DNA of 39,127 nucleotides. Source: CAXNKG01 sp964202965. GTDB taxonomy: Bacteria; Acidobacteriota; Vicinamibacteria; Vicinamibacterales; UBA2999. Below are positions 39,004-39,127 of the stretch, one piece after another. Below the pieces are notes generated by a model that was given only the letters and a program-made list of their open reading frames with translations, was not told where the DNA came from and searched no databases. The stretch spans positions 1 through 39,127 of the forward strand of contig CAXNKG010000030.1 of the NCBI GenBank assembly GCA_964202965.1. Reading direction: 5' to 3'. Each line of letters begins with the position of its first letter. The stretch's first letter is position 1. Position numbers and translations under genes: made by a program.

Positions 39004-39127
39004 ATGACACGTTGGCATTTCGGGGTGGCGGCAGTCGTCATCGGTCTCAGCGCCGGCGCCACCGCCCAGAACAAGCAGGAGGCCAGCAACATGGACCTCC
39101 TCGCGCACAACGACCTGCAGGCGCGCA
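39004..39127 (+). CDS. Secreted protein, amino-terminal fragment (possibly LVIVD-repeat type)
   Basis: Only 41 codons are in the window. Residues 1-21 are a signal peptide (MTRWHFGVAAVVIGLSAGAT, then AQ), followed by NKQEASNMDLLAHNDLQAR. The NMxLLxHNDLQxR start resembles acidobacterial LVIVD-repeat proteins as I remember them; the rest is needed to decide. ATG at 39004 follows AGGAGAG. The gene continues beyond the right edge. Confidence 0.7.
   Translation, partial: MTRWHFGVAAVVIGLSAGATAQNKQEASNMDLLAHNDLQAR

Overview
The window reads as one chromosomal segment of a GC-rich (about two-thirds G+C by eye) bacterium, most likely an acidobacterium of the Vicinamibacteria type. This is inferred from the gene content, not from a database search: a TIGR03436-type VWFA-related secreted protein, several copies of a DUF6152-like secreted family with a second secreted partner family, a reaction-centre-type cytochrome c subunit in a heterotroph-like context, a carboxyl-terminal zinc-ribbon MscL, and abundant short low-complexity arrays. 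There is no phage, plasmid or integron signature; both edges cut genes.

Layout. Positions 1-5452 (minus strand) hold the classical translation/transcription operon rimP-nusA-infB-rbfA-nrnA, separated by a strong intrinsic terminator from rimO (5531-6952, minus). rimO and asnS (7072-8481, plus) diverge across a near-perfect 90-bp palindrome resembling a REP element. A sugar isomerase/epimerase-like TIM barrel follows convergently. Positions 9587-14881 are a tight minus-strand operon: M24 peptidase, HtrA protease, CYTH protein, MurU-like nucleotidyltransferase and AmgK-like sugar kinase, which together suggest envelope quality control and peptidoglycan sugar salvage. Then come a VWFA-related secreted protein, a small secreted protein, a zinc-ribbon protein, alpha-glucan phosphorylase with a PLP threonine/serine dehydratase, an RRM protein, a small basic protein and an RluA-type pseudouridine synthase.

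Positions 23238-33396 are rich in exported proteins of unknown function. A DUF6152-like protein and a larger secreted 'DLSGIW'-type protein occur as two separate adjacent gene pairs and once as a single fused gene, which links the two families functionally. One pair sits in a promoter-to-terminator operon next to a second operon encoding a two-haem cytochrome c and a small secreted protein. Interspersed are MscL, a Tat-exported MmgE/PrpD-like protein, tRNA-Leu(CAG) and a DAACS symporter with an altered cation-site motif. Positions 33603-34011 are a tRNA cluster (Lys-CTT, Arg-TCG, Arg-CCG); two related double-hairpin repeats start exactly at the CCA ends of the first two. A TonB-dependent receptor, a LIG-POL DNA ligase D with a DUF2934-like partner, tRNA-His(GTG) and the start of a secreted protein complete the window.

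The most unusual material is non-coding: the tRNA-CCA-anchored hairpin repeats with compensating stem changes, the REP-like palindrome filling the rimO/asnS promoter region, and 7- to 9-bp arrays that supply the last codons and stop codons of neighbouring genes. At least five genes carry a -10-like box 6-7 nt before the start codon, as expected for leaderless mRNAs. One CYTH gene appears to start at CTG.
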